Source: Lacrimispora xylanisolvens
GTDB taxonomy: Bacteria; Bacillota; Clostridia; Lachnospirales; Lachnospiraceae
Reading direction: 5' to 3'
Assembly: GCA_017084465.1 (NCBI GenBank)
Contig: CP070896.1
Span: 434,001-498,000, forward strand
DNA: 64,000 nucleotides
Positions 27,745-35,933 of this stretch are shown here, piece after piece. The notes below the pieces were generated by a model. The model was not told where the DNA came from. It was given only the letters and a program-made list of their open reading frames with translations, and made no database searches. The position numbers and the translations under genes were made by a program. Every line of letters begins with the position of its first letter. The first letter of the stretch is position 1.

Positions 27745-29034
27745 ATGATCATACACGTTGTCCAACCCGGTGAAACCATAAATTCAATATCAGATTATTA
27801 CAAAATCCCTGTTGACAGATTAATATTGGAAAACGGAATTACAAACCCTGGCAATTTAGCAATTGGCCAAACCATTGTGATCGTTCAACCGGAAACACTC
27901 TATACCGTTCAGCCTGGCGATACTTTGGAGAGTATTGCGGAGCAGCACGGTACTACGTCAATGGATATATTAAGAAATAATCCCTATCTTTCCGACAGAG
28001 AATTTTTGTATGTCGGTGAAACGATAGTCATAAGCTATCAAACTAATAAAATAAGAACAATTGCCACTAGTGGTTATACTTTTTCATATATAGATAAATC
28101 TGTTTTAATAAAAACGCTTCCTTTTTTAACATATTTGACTATATTCAATTATAGGGCTACAAGTGAAGGAGAAATTATTACTATTGCTGACGATGCTGAT
28201 GTAATTCAGTTGGCTAAAACTTATGGTGTTGCGCCCATGATGTTTGTTTCTACGATTACGGAAGAGGGAACAATTATTCGTGAAGTAACTCAGAATATTT
28301 TAAATAACTCTTCTGTGCAAGATCGTCTTATTGACAACATTCTTCAAATGATAAAAACAAAGGGTTATTATGGAGTGAATATGTATATCGAAGATATTAC
28401 ACCGGATAACATAAGTAGTATTGTAGAATACATAAAAAAGGCTTCAGCTATATTTCGTCCTGAAGGTTATAGAGTACTAGTCACCACTACGCCAATTATG
28501 AATATTCAGGGGCCTATTGTCAGCTTTGAAAAGTTGGATTATTCACGATTATCTGGATATGTAGATGGAATTCTATTTGCATCTTATGATTGGGCTAGAT
28601 TTTATAGTTATCCAAGTTCAATTTTCCCAGTTAATATTTTAAGAGAACTATTAGACTACGTAACCAGTATTATTCCACCCGAATTATTATTCTTAGGAAT
28701 CACTACACTCGGTTATGATTGGACACTACCCTATGTTCCGGGTGCAACGGAAGCAACAGCTATAGCAAACAATAATGCAATACAGATTGCAGCAGATAAT
28801 AATATACCAATACAATTTAATGAAGCAGCACAGTCACCTTTTTTCTATTATATGGATAGTGACGGGATTCTTCACTTAGTGTGGTTTAATGATGCGAGAA
28901 GTTTTGAGGCAAGAGCCGGGCTGGTAGCAGAATATGATCTTCAAGGTTTATCTCTCTGGACTATTATGAGATTTGATACCCAAATGTGGTTTATTATTAA
29001 TACTCAATATTACATCCAGAAGTTGTCCTTTTAA
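27745..29034 (+). CDS. sleL: SleL-like spore peptidoglycan N-acetylglucosaminidase
   Basis: The ATG at 27745 follows TGAGGG at 8 bases. Two LysM repeats (HVVQPGETINSISDYYKIPV and YTVQPGDTLESIAEQHGTTS) precede a GH18-type TIM barrel (YGVNMYIEDITPD near the active site, ending RFDTQMWFIINTQYYIQ). The protein degrades spore cortex during germination. It is intact, unlike its close paralogue at 9035, and is flanked by phage DNA on both sides. Confidence 0.88.
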   Translation: MIIHVVQPGETINSISDYYKIPVDRLILENGITNPGNLAIGQTIVIVQPETLYTVQPGDTLESIAEQHGTTSMDILRNNPYLSDREFLYVGETIVISYQTNKIRTIATSGYTFSYIDKSVLIKTLPFLTYLTIFNYRATSEGEIITIADDADVIQLAKTYGVAPMMFVSTITEEGTIIREVTQNILNNSSVQDRLIDNILQMIKTKGYYGVNMYIEDITPDNISSIVEYIKKASAIFRPEGYRVLVTTTPIMNIQGPIVSFEKLDYSRLSGYVDGILFASYDWARFYSYPSSIFPVNILRELLDYVTSIIPPELLFLGITTLGYDWTLPYVPGATEATAIANNNAIQIAADNNIPIQFNEAAQSPFFYYMDSDGILHLVWFNDARSFEARAGLVAEYDLQGLSLWTIMRFDTQMWFIINTQYYIQKLSF

Positions 29035-29089
29035 TACTTGAAGGATTAAAACACCTGTGTTATTGGCAGATTGCAAAGTATCTTTTATA

Positions 29090-29121
29090 GGTGGGCCCGG
29101 AGTGCCGGATACCCACCTTTT
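29090..29121 (+). terminator. intrinsic terminator after sleL
   Basis: GGTGGG and CCGG arms pair with CCGG and CCCACC around AGTG, followed by TTTTTAATTT. The stop of the amidase gene on the other strand lies just beyond. Confidence 0.88.
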
Positions 29122-29125
29122 TAAT

Positions 29126-29974
29126 TTACTGATTTTTTAATCCCGGATACTGCAGCGCCCCATCCTGATCCGGTGTGAGCGTTACCGGCTCCGTTATCAT
29201 CTTACCGTCTGCGTCCACGGCATAAATCTTACTGGAATACTCAACTAACTGTGACTGGCACATAGCCCCGTCCGGTCCCAAGTAATACCATGCTTCATTA
29301 TATTGATACCAGGTATTAGTGACCATGATCCCGGCAGCATTGAACCAGTACCACTTGTTCTGATCCTTTACCCAGCCATCACGGACCGAAAGGCCGGTAT
29401 CACCGTTAAAATACATCCACCCATCTGATGCCTGCACCCAGCCGGAAGATTTCTTAACCTCTATTCCAATTAATTTACCCTTAAATGCCTCCCATGTGTG
29501 GTCTGTATGATTATAGACGTAAGGATTGGGGCAGATCTTACCAGTCACATCATAATGCCGGATTACATGATCAACAGGTACGTTGTACTTTGCCATGAGC
29601 TCCTTGGTTAATTCAATGGCCGCTTGCACTGTTGCATCTTCGAAATACCAATCTAGGCTTGTATCTGCCAGAGAACCTTTATTCCGGACGCACAGCTCAA
29701 TGCCTAAACTATTAGCATTCCGGCATTCTGGGTGCTTATATCCACTCTTAGTGCCACAATGCCATGCAATATTTTTATCCTCAACAGACTGCCAGATCTC
29801 ACCAGAAAAGCCAACATAATAGTGGGCGCTGGCACCAATATATTGTGAGGCATAGTATTTGCAATTTGCCTCGGCCCCTCCCAACGCTCCGACATAATGG
29901 ATTACCAAATACTTGATACGATCAACCTCCCCTGCAGTAAGGTTGTATGGTGTAAGTAATTTATTGATCTGCAT
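29126..29974 (-). CDS. phage endolysin: N-acetylmuramoyl-L-alanine amidase
   Basis: The start at 29974 (MQINKLLTPYNL) is set by a GGAGGG site. Residues 20-165 form an Amidase_2 domain (YLVIHYVGALGGAEANCKYY, SAHYYVGFSGEIWQSV, HVIRHYDVTGKICPNP) with the zinc-binding histidines. The C-terminal part has choline-binding/CW-type repeats (GWVQASDGWMYFNGDTG, WVKDQNKWYWFNAAG). It cuts peptidoglycan at lysis and follows the holin genes. Confidence 0.93.
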   Translation of the reverse strand: MQINKLLTPYNLTAGEVDRIKYLVIHYVGALGGAEANCKYYASQYIGASAHYYVGFSGEIWQSVEDKNIAWHCGTKSGYKHPECRNANSLGIELCVRNKGSLADTSLDWYFEDATVQAAIELTKELMAKYNVPVDHVIRHYDVTGKICPNPYVYNHTDHTWEAFKGKLIGIEVKKSSGWVQASDGWMYFNGDTGLSVRDGWVKDQNKWYWFNAAGIMVTNTWYQYNEAWYYLGPDGAMCQSQLVEYSSKIYAVDADGKMITEPVTLTPDQDGALQYPGLKNQ

Positions 29975-29992
29975 ATTATTTCCCTCCAATCG

Positions 29993-30024
29993 AAAAAGGA
30001 CCCAGGATTATCCCAGGTCCCAAG
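29993..30024 (-). terminator. hairpin between holin and endolysin
   Basis: GGACC and GGGAT pair through G-C and G-T pairs with ATCCTGGGTCC, followed by T5, just before the endolysin ribosome binding site. Confidence 0.55.
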
Positions 30025-30062
30025 TTGTCACATACAAGCGAACGGGAATTCCCGCATCGGAT

Positions 30063-30356
30063 TTATTCAGCTTTTCCATTCTGCTTAATGATCTGATTTA
30101 CATATGTACTTAGGCCAGCCACAAGAACTCCCTGCGTAATAGCAGTAAACACAGCCATAGCTATTTCCTGCCCTGTCTGACAACCACTTGTAGCCAACAC
30201 ATAAATTCCACAAAGTACAATTCCAACAGCTCCATTTACCATAGGAATGTGTTTGTCTTTGATTGTCTGGCTCTGTTTAATTCCCTGCCCTAAAAAGTAA
30301 AGCACCACTGCCACTACGATAAGTTCCGGTTTTACATAATTCATAATCTGTTCCAT
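30063..30356 (-). CDS. phage holin
   Basis: This 97-residue protein has two to three membrane helices (LIVVAVVLYFLGQGI, MVNGAVGIVLCGIYVLATSG, AVFTAITQGVLVAGLSTYV) and a short basic tail. It lies immediately upstream of the endolysin. The size and topology fit the small clostridial phage holin families that permeabilise the membrane at lysis. Confidence 0.82.
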   Translation of the reverse strand: MEQIMNYVKPELIVVAVVLYFLGQGIKQSQTIKDKHIPMVNGAVGIVLCGIYVLATSGCQTGQEIAMAVFTAITQGVLVAGLSTYVNQIIKQNGKAE

Positions 30357-30360
30357 AATA

Positions 30361-30582
30361 TTAATCTCCTTTTTCCTCTAAGTCCGCTATGCGGTGATTT
30401 GCAACTTTCATCTGCTCTTCCAGTCTGAAAGTGCGCTCAATTACAGTATTATGCTTGTCAACTTTCTTTTCCAACTGCCCTATACGATAATTTGTCAGTT
30501 TGGAAGAAGCCACTATTCCTGCAAAAGTACCTATCCCACTTCCTGCCAATCCTATAAGAGCCACCATGATTTCCGTAGGCAT
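30361..30582 (-). CDS. XhlA/BhlA-like membrane protein with coiled coil
   Basis: This 73-residue protein has an N-terminal membrane helix (EIMVALIGLAGSGIGTFAGI) followed by a coiled coil (LEKKVDKHNTVIERTFRLEE). This matches holin-associated proteins of the XhlA/BhlA kind. It is 4 bases upstream of the holin gene, so the two are one lysis unit. Confidence 0.65.
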   Translation of the reverse strand: MPTEIMVALIGLAGSGIGTFAGIVASSKLTNYRIGQLEKKVDKHNTVIERTFRLEEQMKVANHRIADLEEKGD

Positions 30583-30601
30583 ATATCCACCTCACGCTTT
30601 C

Positions 30602-30733
30602 CTAAATTTTAGTTGCCAGGATCAGCTGCTTTTCTGCATCAGTGATCCACCCCTTTATAACCGCATTTGCCAGCATGGTAACCGTAAGTTTACCCATACC
30701 ACAGTCGTATAACCACATTAACATTTCAAACAT
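30602..30733 (-). CDS. XkdX-family protein
   Basis: The 43-residue product (MFEMLMWLYDCGMGKLTVTM) ends NAVIKGWITDAEKQLIL, the XkdX family hallmark (NAVxKGxIT). XkdX genes lie between tail-fibre and lysis genes in many Firmicute phages, as here. Exact function unknown. Confidence 0.72.
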   Translation of the reverse strand: MFEMLMWLYDCGMGKLTVTMLANAVIKGWITDAEKQLILATKI

Positions 30734-30735
30734 AC

Positions 30736-31161
30736 TTACACCTCCAGACTTGATAAAACTAAAGTACCAACGGTTGTTTTTAAAGATTCATTATCCTTTT
30801 TAATTTCTGCATTCTCTGCTTCCAAAGCTGCAACTCGTTCCTGTAAATCTGGAGTCTTAAAATAGGCAATTATTACATCCGCCTTTCTATCCGCTACTCC
30901 GTCCTCATCCTTACCGATCACATAATCAGACTCTTCTGTTAATCTTTTCGCATATACCAAATCTTCACGAGCCCAATCAGTATTACCGGATAAAGCAATC
31001 TGAGAGATTTCAACATTGGCTTTCAGAAGAGCCTTGATTTGATCAAAGGAAGCTGTTCCTTTCTGGAAAGTAACTGTTCCACCGGTTTCTCCCAGTTTTA
31101 CCCCGTTTGGGACCAGATCAAAAAGCTGATCCCCAAACTTTATTTTTTCGATATTATTCAT
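30736..31161 (-). CDS. tail-fibre-associated phage protein
   Basis: This 141-residue protein (MNNIEKIKFGDQLFDLVPNG) has a beta-rich N-terminus, a middle (AREDLVYAKRLTEESDYVIG) and a C-terminal coiled coil (VAALEAENAEIKKDNESL). It lies between the fibre genes and xkdX. Similar proteins occur in clostridial phages after the fibre genes; no function assigned. Confidence 0.55.
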   Translation of the reverse strand: MNNIEKIKFGDQLFDLVPNGVKLGETGGTVTFQKGTASFDQIKALLKANVEISQIALSGNTDWAREDLVYAKRLTEESDYVIGKDEDGVADRKADVIIAYFKTPDLQERVAALEAENAEIKKDNESLKTTVGTLVLSSLEV

Positions 31162-31219
31162 AACTCAATTCCTTTCCGCCTCCTGGGCATAAGAATAAGT
31201 CCCTATCGGAACCATTTGT

Positions 31220-31498
31220 TTACATTAATCTTTTCAATGCATCGAACCGATCGGCCTTTTCCTTCATCTGATCGAAGTCAACCTTTTTCATGAAATAGAT
31301 TGACTGGCTTTCAATACGCTCATCCACTTCCTGAACAGTGCCAGTCATATCTATTCCTTCGATCTTCAGCTTACTGATAACACTAAGTTCCTTTTGACAA
31401 AGGAAAAGCATCAATTCTTCCGAATTGCTTAAATCTTCTTTCTCTGTTAGCTCCCTTATCTCTGCTTCAAGGAGTTTCTCACTGACAAGTTGCATCAT
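31220..31498 (-). CDS. small phage protein after the fibre gene
   Basis: This 92-residue, mostly helical, acidic protein (MMQLVSEKLLEAEIRELTEK) has no recognised domain. A hairpin (AGTCCCC/GGGGCTT with T tail, about 31528-31550) lies between it and the fibre gene. Confidence 0.5.
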   Translation of the reverse strand: MMQLVSEKLLEAEIRELTEKEDLSNSEELMLFLCQKELSVISKLKIEGIDMTGTVQEVDERIESQSIYFMKKVDFDQMKEKADRFDALKRLM

Positions 31499-31575
31499 GG
31501 TGACCCTTTCTTCCGATTTGGTGGAATAAAATAAGCCCCTAAAGGGGACTGTTTTAAAAGTTTATTTGCTTACTC

Positions 31576-31911
31576 AAATAGCAATTTTATGGTGTTAATT
31601 TTTTCCATGTGCCATATCCAGAACCAGTTATAACTACTTTTGTATAAACATCACCATTATAATCGTGTAGTGTTTGAAAAATCAAAGTGCCATTAGTTGC
31701 AATGTTTCCATTTATTACAACCTCAACATATCCACTTACCGCTCCGCTATATGGAGCATTGGCTGCTGTGCCAGATGCGTTATATACCTTCCATCTCCCT
31801 GGAGTTGTTGCAAGTCCACCGCCATTAAAATCAGTCACAAAGCTAACATCGGTTAAATTATGTATTTTTGCCAAATCAGTCGCATTTGCTTTGGCGCCTA
31901 AATTGCTATTT
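31576..31911. other. fibre-gene 3' segment flanked by inverted 13-bp sites
   Basis: AAATAGCAATTTA on the minus strand at 31899-31911 (read N-S-N-L in the fibre gene) and AAATAGCAATTTT on the plus strand at 31576-31588 (overlapping the fibre stop codon) bracket the last 108 codons of the fibre gene. It is the third pair of the same site. The opposite strand here has no long frame, so this segment is single-headed. Confidence 0.6.
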
Positions 31912-32525
31912 AGTGCTTCAACCACCGCTGTCAAATTTGCCCCCGCAGTCAGCTCCGTTCCCATGCCGATCCGCGCCCAGAGGGTATGCACAAATGCTGA
32001 CGTTGGGATTTTATTCTGATCATTTGCATCCATATTGGTCAGCATATTTTTAAGCAGAGCATTCTGATCCAGGTTCATTGTAACTGCTATGGACTTTGAT
32101 ATCTTCCCAAGCGCAGAAGCAATAGCCTCCCCAGCTATGATGTTGGCCAGTTCCGTAGCCTGCTCAAAAAGGGTGTTTATATCAACACTCCCATCAGTCC
32201 CCACCTTAATCCCATTGCTTCCCTTTACCAATCCCAAGGTGTTCTGCGAGGCTGTCTTAACGCTTAAACTGCCTTCAGTACTTACCTCCGTTGTTGTACC
32301 GTCTGGCTTAACTGTACCCACGCTGTCAGCCGTGGCTTTACTGGTTCCCTGGGCTGATGTTTGCCAATACGCCGCATTCGTAGGCAGACTGCCCAAAGGC
32401 GGATCTGTATGTGCCACATAACTACTGCCGTTTTGTGTAACTAAATTTAATAAATCATATTTGGTATCCGGATCCCATTCACCCATGGGGCGAATCCCGA
32501 TAATTCCGTATTCAACTGCTGCCAT
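31587..32525 (-). CDS. tail fibre with switchable C-terminus
   Basis: This 312-residue protein starts AVEYGIIGIRPMGEWDPDTK, the common N-terminal carbohydrate-binding/fibre motif of Firmicute phages. It has a beta-helical middle and a pyocin-knob-like tip (VSFVTDFNGGGLATTPGRW, then TKVVITGSGYGTWKKLTP). The tip follows the site read N-S-N-L at residues 205-208. Its start overlaps the stop of the preceding fibre gene. It probably binds the host surface. Confidence 0.8.
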   Translation of the reverse strand: MAAVEYGIIGIRPMGEWDPDTKYDLLNLVTQNGSSYVAHTDPPLGSLPTNAAYWQTSAQGTSKATADSVGTVKPDGTTTEVSTEGSLSVKTASQNTLGLVKGSNGIKVGTDGSVDINTLFEQATELANIIAGEAIASALGKISKSIAVTMNLDQNALLKNMLTNMDANDQNKIPTSAFVHTLWARIGMGTELTAGANLTAVVEALNSNLGAKANATDLAKIHNLTDVSFVTDFNGGGLATTPGRWKVYNASGTAANAPYSGAVSGYVEVVINGNIATNGTLIFQTLHDYNGDVYTKVVITGSGYGTWKKLTP

Positions 32526-33643
32526 TATGCCGTTATCTCCTCTCCATAGAATTTTCCGTTTTCATACCAGAAACGCATACCTTTAGCCTCTGTATCACTC
32601 ATGAATTTCATTTTTTCAGTATCAATATAAAATTGTGGGATTACCAATTTGGCCGCTTGATCAATCTGAGCTTTTAAAATCTGCACTTGCTGCCAATACC
32701 ACTTTGCATTATCTTCCGGGTCCTCTGGCATCACACCGCCTACTGCATAGCGTTTCGCCTGTAAAGCACTGGCCTGTGCCTCTGCTGCGCTCTGATCCGC
32801 AGCGGTCTGACTTACTCCTGCTGCTACCGCTTTCTGCGTGGCTACCTGCTCACTGGCACCTGCTGCCGCTGCTTTCTGAGTTGTGGTTAAAACGTCTGCC
32901 GCTGTCTGATTTGCTGCAGCAGTGGCCGCTGCTGCCTTTGTGGTAGCTATTCCCGACTGTGTAGTTGATATTGCTGCGCTGTCTGCAGCAAGCTGAGCAT
33001 TCTCTCCGGACGTTGTGGCATCCTCTTTTACCTGCTCATAGTAATACTTTGCACAATCGTTCTCACTGCCTGGAAACTCTTGATCTCCGAAGACATAGCG
33101 CTTTGCAAACTTCTGATAATTGAGTGCGGCATCACGGGCCGACTGTGCATCAAGCATATACTGACGAAATTCCGTCTGTATGGCAGCGTCAAGTTTCTCC
33201 ATAGTCACAGATCCATCTACAATGACCGCCCTCATGACCCGATCAATTATCGTCATGGAAATAGTGGCTGTACTTGTCACATCATAAACAAATCGAGTCA
33301 TGTCTATGGTTTTTATCGTTCCGTCTGCCAACGTAAGGACGAGCTCATTATTATCATCGATATCAAAATTTGTTACAACTTTTTCAATAGCTAAATCGTA
33401 AGACTTTGTTGACCCGTTTTTTAGAGTGATTGTAATTATACCGGTTGCAGTATCTACAGAAACGTCCTTTACCAAAGAATTAACCGTGGATTCATCTACT
33501 TTCCTGGAATCTAAATCCGATATTCGATTAAAAGCAGTTTTTATTCCATTTTCAGAATGAAGTAAATTGGTTCTATTTATAGCTGTCTTCTGTGAAGGAA
33601 GGTTTTCCCAATCCGTTATTTGATAATCTGATTGATAAGGCAT
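32525..33643 (-). CDS. tail fibre/baseplate upper protein with coiled coil
   Basis: This 372-residue protein begins PYQSDYQITDWENLPSQKTA (typical for fibre shaft proteins with NRTNLLHSENG), then a beta domain and a long Ala/Gln-rich coiled coil (AAISTTQSGIATTKAAAATA). It ends in a short beta stretch. It overlaps both neighbours by one base, so the fibre genes form one translation unit. Confidence 0.72.
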   Translation of the reverse strand: MPYQSDYQITDWENLPSQKTAINRTNLLHSENGIKTAFNRISDLDSRKVDESTVNSLVKDVSVDTATGIITITLKNGSTKSYDLAIEKVVTNFDIDDNNELVLTLADGTIKTIDMTRFVYDVTSTATISMTIIDRVMRAVIVDGSVTMEKLDAAIQTEFRQYMLDAQSARDAALNYQKFAKRYVFGDQEFPGSENDCAKYYYEQVKEDATTSGENAQLAADSAAISTTQSGIATTKAAAATAAANQTAADVLTTTQKAAAAGASEQVATQKAVAAGVSQTAADQSAAEAQASALQAKRYAVGGVMPEDPEDNAKWYWQQVQILKAQIDQAAKLVIPQFYIDTEKMKFMSDTEAKGMRFWYENGKFYGEEITA

Positions 33644-33903
33644 TAACCGGCACCCTCTTTCTTTTTTTCTTTACATACTGGGACGTTTCCTGCGGGCTTT
33701 GTTTCCCACTTGCGAGGGACATAATCATTTTTTGCATCATCGCTCTTATTAAGCTCCATGATCTCTCCCGGCATTCCTGAATCTAAAATCTGAGCGACTG
33801 CAGCAATCTGCTTGGAATTCTGTATACCAGATACTGAGACACAGTTTAAAAGCCCAACAATCTGTTTTACCTGATCCTCGGTGTATATGATTATCTTTTT
33901 CAT
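33643..33903 (-). CDS. 86-residue phage protein before the fibre genes
   Basis: The product (MKKIIIYTEDQVKQIVGLLN) is small with a short helical domain (QIAAVAQILDSGMPGEIMEL) and a basic tail. It overlaps the next gene by one base. A hairpin with T5 (33927-33957) and AGGAGG lie upstream. Common in clostridial phage tail regions, function unknown. Confidence 0.55.
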   Translation of the reverse strand: MKKIIIYTEDQVKQIVGLLNCVSVSGIQNSKQIAAVAQILDSGMPGEIMELNKSDDAKNDYVPRKWETKPAGNVPVCKEKKKEGAG

Positions 33904-34029
33904 AAATCCTCCTTTCGGACATAGAAAAAGAACGCCCGATGAAGGACGCTCTATCTATTATTCTTAACTATATTGGTCACACCCATTTGGGTGTCAGCTA
34001 TGCTAAGAGGAAAATCCACCTTAGCATAT

Positions 34030-34740
34030 TCACTTATTTCTAAATACCATTTCCAATATATCAATGTGATAAGCATTAACAGTTCCAAAACGAGGATCAT
34101 TAATCTTATCTATATCATATCCGTACTCTTTGGAAAGTTTCACCGCTTTTCTCCCAAGAAGATTTGCTTGCGTAACATCTATACGCCTATTCTTTAAACT
34201 TGCATATCCAGCAATCGTATAGTATTCACTGGAATGTGTAATCAACTTAGCTTCAATTTCATCTATTCGCTGCTCGTGCTTTTTATTGGCATCTTCTAAC
34301 TTCATCATTCGACGTTCCTGTGCTACTAATGCCTGCGCCTGTTCCAGAATAATTTCAGCCTGAGTCTTTGTAGAATTACCATCTCTTAACTCAAAGTATT
34401 CATCTATTAACTTATCGTGAATCTCCCATGCCAAGTCTGTATCCATAATTTTAATCAATTTTGCATACCCTCGTTCCGATAGTATGTAGATATGTTCCGC
34501 CTGTGTAATAGACTGCTTAGCATAGCCCAAACTGAGAAGAAAATTCAACGTGGTAATTTCATTACTACGTTGCCTTAGATCAATAAAATCAACGTTTTCT
34601 TTAAATCTCTCAATATTTCTTCCAATTGATTTTCTTATTTCTGGCACAGGCTGATTATGAATCTCAGCAATCGTCTTATCGGAAACACATTTCTTCTTTT
34701 CACCAAAGCCACCAAGTACTACCGGGAGCTCTTTCCCCAT
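34030..34740 (-). CDS. ORF6N-domain antirepressor-like protein
   Basis: This 236-residue protein has an ORF6N DNA-binding domain (KKKCVSDKTIAEIHNQPVPE, FLLSLGYAKQSITQAEHIYI), a coiled-coil linker, and an ORF6C/KilA-type C-terminus (YYTIAGYASLKNRRIDVTQA). It is of the Ant/Roi type that controls phage decisions. It is unusual to find it in the tail region; it is probably acquired cargo. Confidence 0.8.
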   Translation of the reverse strand: MGKELPVVLGGFGEKKKCVSDKTIAEIHNQPVPEIRKSIGRNIERFKENVDFIDLRQRSNEITTLNFLLSLGYAKQSITQAEHIYILSERGYAKLIKIMDTDLAWEIHDKLIDEYFELRDGNSTKTQAEIILEQAQALVAQERRMMKLEDANKKHEQRIDEIEAKLITHSSEYYTIAGYASLKNRRIDVTQANLLGRKAVKLSKEYGYDIDKINDPRFGTVNAYHIDILEMVFRNK

Positions 34741-35166
34741 GAAATCTTGTTTTCCTCTTAATGTAAATCCAGTATTATCTTCTGTAAAAAATTTCGGCTC
34801 TGCCCATCTAAGCGTACCCTCCTAAATTTTCACTTCCGACTCTACATTCCGTAGATCCAGTAAAATTATTTCGGGGCGTTCCCGGAGCATACCCGGAAAG
34901 GAGTTCCACCCCTATATATTCACAGGAATTAAACCTGGAATTTTCAAACAAAAAGAGCCATGACCAGAATTTGAAATAATCTTCAAAAATCGGTCAAGGC
35001 TCCATCACGTTCCATTTCAACGCTTGGCATAGCTGTCGATGTTAACAGGAGAGGTTTGCTCATTTATGCTTTCTTCCATATATCCGCCACTCTGTGCTGC
35101 GATATTATTTAGTTGACTTATCTATTATATAACTATGATTCTAAATAAATTACTTTAAATTATGAA
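34741..35166. other. intergenic region between Septu-like pair and ORF6N gene
   Basis: No gene seen. A long hairpin (GAGCCATGACC at about 34955 pairing with GGTCAAGGCTC at about 34992, minus strand) may terminate the defence operon. AGGAGG followed by MGRAEIFYRR and a stop lies at about 34780-34830, a possible truncated start of an ORF6N variant. Confidence 0.4.
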
Positions 35167-35931
35167 TTATTTGTGTGTGTCTAATTTTATGGAATCAGCC
35201 ACATCATGAAGACCTTGCATCTCAGCGTCCCAAAGACCTAATTCCATTAAAATTTCTTTTGTTTCAAAATAATCTTCATCATCTAAGATAATAGCTCCCA
35301 TAAATGCACTATACTCTGCTGTGGGCTGTGCCATTTTTAAAATATCTTTGATTCCATTCACTATTCTACTTTTATTGTACTGTTTACCATCATCTCTGTT
35401 TTTTAGTTCCACTGCTTTTTTATGAATATCATTAAGCTTATATCTCATCATATCCACTATTGATAATCTTGGATTTAGTAGTCTATCACGATTATTTAGG
35501 TCTAACAACTCCACAGTCTCTCGTCCTATACTATCCAAGGCATTATCTTTACTTTTTATATAAAAATGATTAAGATATAAATAATTCTTTGGATCGTCAA
35601 CTGTTGGGTTCAACAGGGGATAAAGCTTAGTATCGAGAGTTCCTTTGTTGGAATTGCATTGACTACAAGATGGTAACAAATTATTCCAATTGACTACTTC
35701 ATCTGGATAATCATCTTTGCAATGAAAATGTTCAACATGCATTGGCCTACCTTGAGTTTCTAATGCTGTTTCACAATAACAGCACTTTTTATGAGACATA
35801 TTCAATAATCTTTCTACTATATAAGGTTGCCTCCATACTGCTTTTTTAGTGTTTTTAAAATCTAAAATTAATTCTTTTTCCTTTTCTTCTGTTAATTCAA
35901 TAGGTTTTTCTGGTCGTATTAATTTAATCAT
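35167..35931 (-). CDS. ptuB: HNH endonuclease, PtuB-like (Septu)
   Basis: This 254-residue protein has a CYCE zinc motif (KKCCYCETALETQG), the HNH core MHVEHFHCKDDYPDEV, and a second zinc pair (LLPSCSQCNSNKGT). It is of the TIGR02646 type found as PtuB in Septu systems and in some retrons. It starts 2 bases after the ATPase stop, so the two form one operon. In Septu it is the nuclease activated on phage infection. No reverse transcriptase is nearby, so this is not a retron. Confidence 0.8.
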   Translation of the reverse strand: MIKLIRPEKPIELTEEKEKELILDFKNTKKAVWRQPYIVERLLNMSHKKCCYCETALETQGRPMHVEHFHCKDDYPDEVVNWNNLLPSCSQCNSNKGTLDTKLYPLLNPTVDDPKNYLYLNHFYIKSKDNALDSIGRETVELLDLNNRDRLLNPRLSIVDMMRYKLNDIHKKAVELKNRDDGKQYNKSRIVNGIKDILKMAQPTAEYSAFMGAIILDDEDYFETKEILMELGLWDAEMQGLHDVADSIKLDTHK

Positions 35932-35933
35932 CT

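Noticed and set aside
25573..32525. Diversity-generating retroelement for fibre variation
   Set aside because: No reverse transcriptase and no template/variable repeat pair with adenine-specific changes; the inverted 13-bp sites explain the alternatives better.
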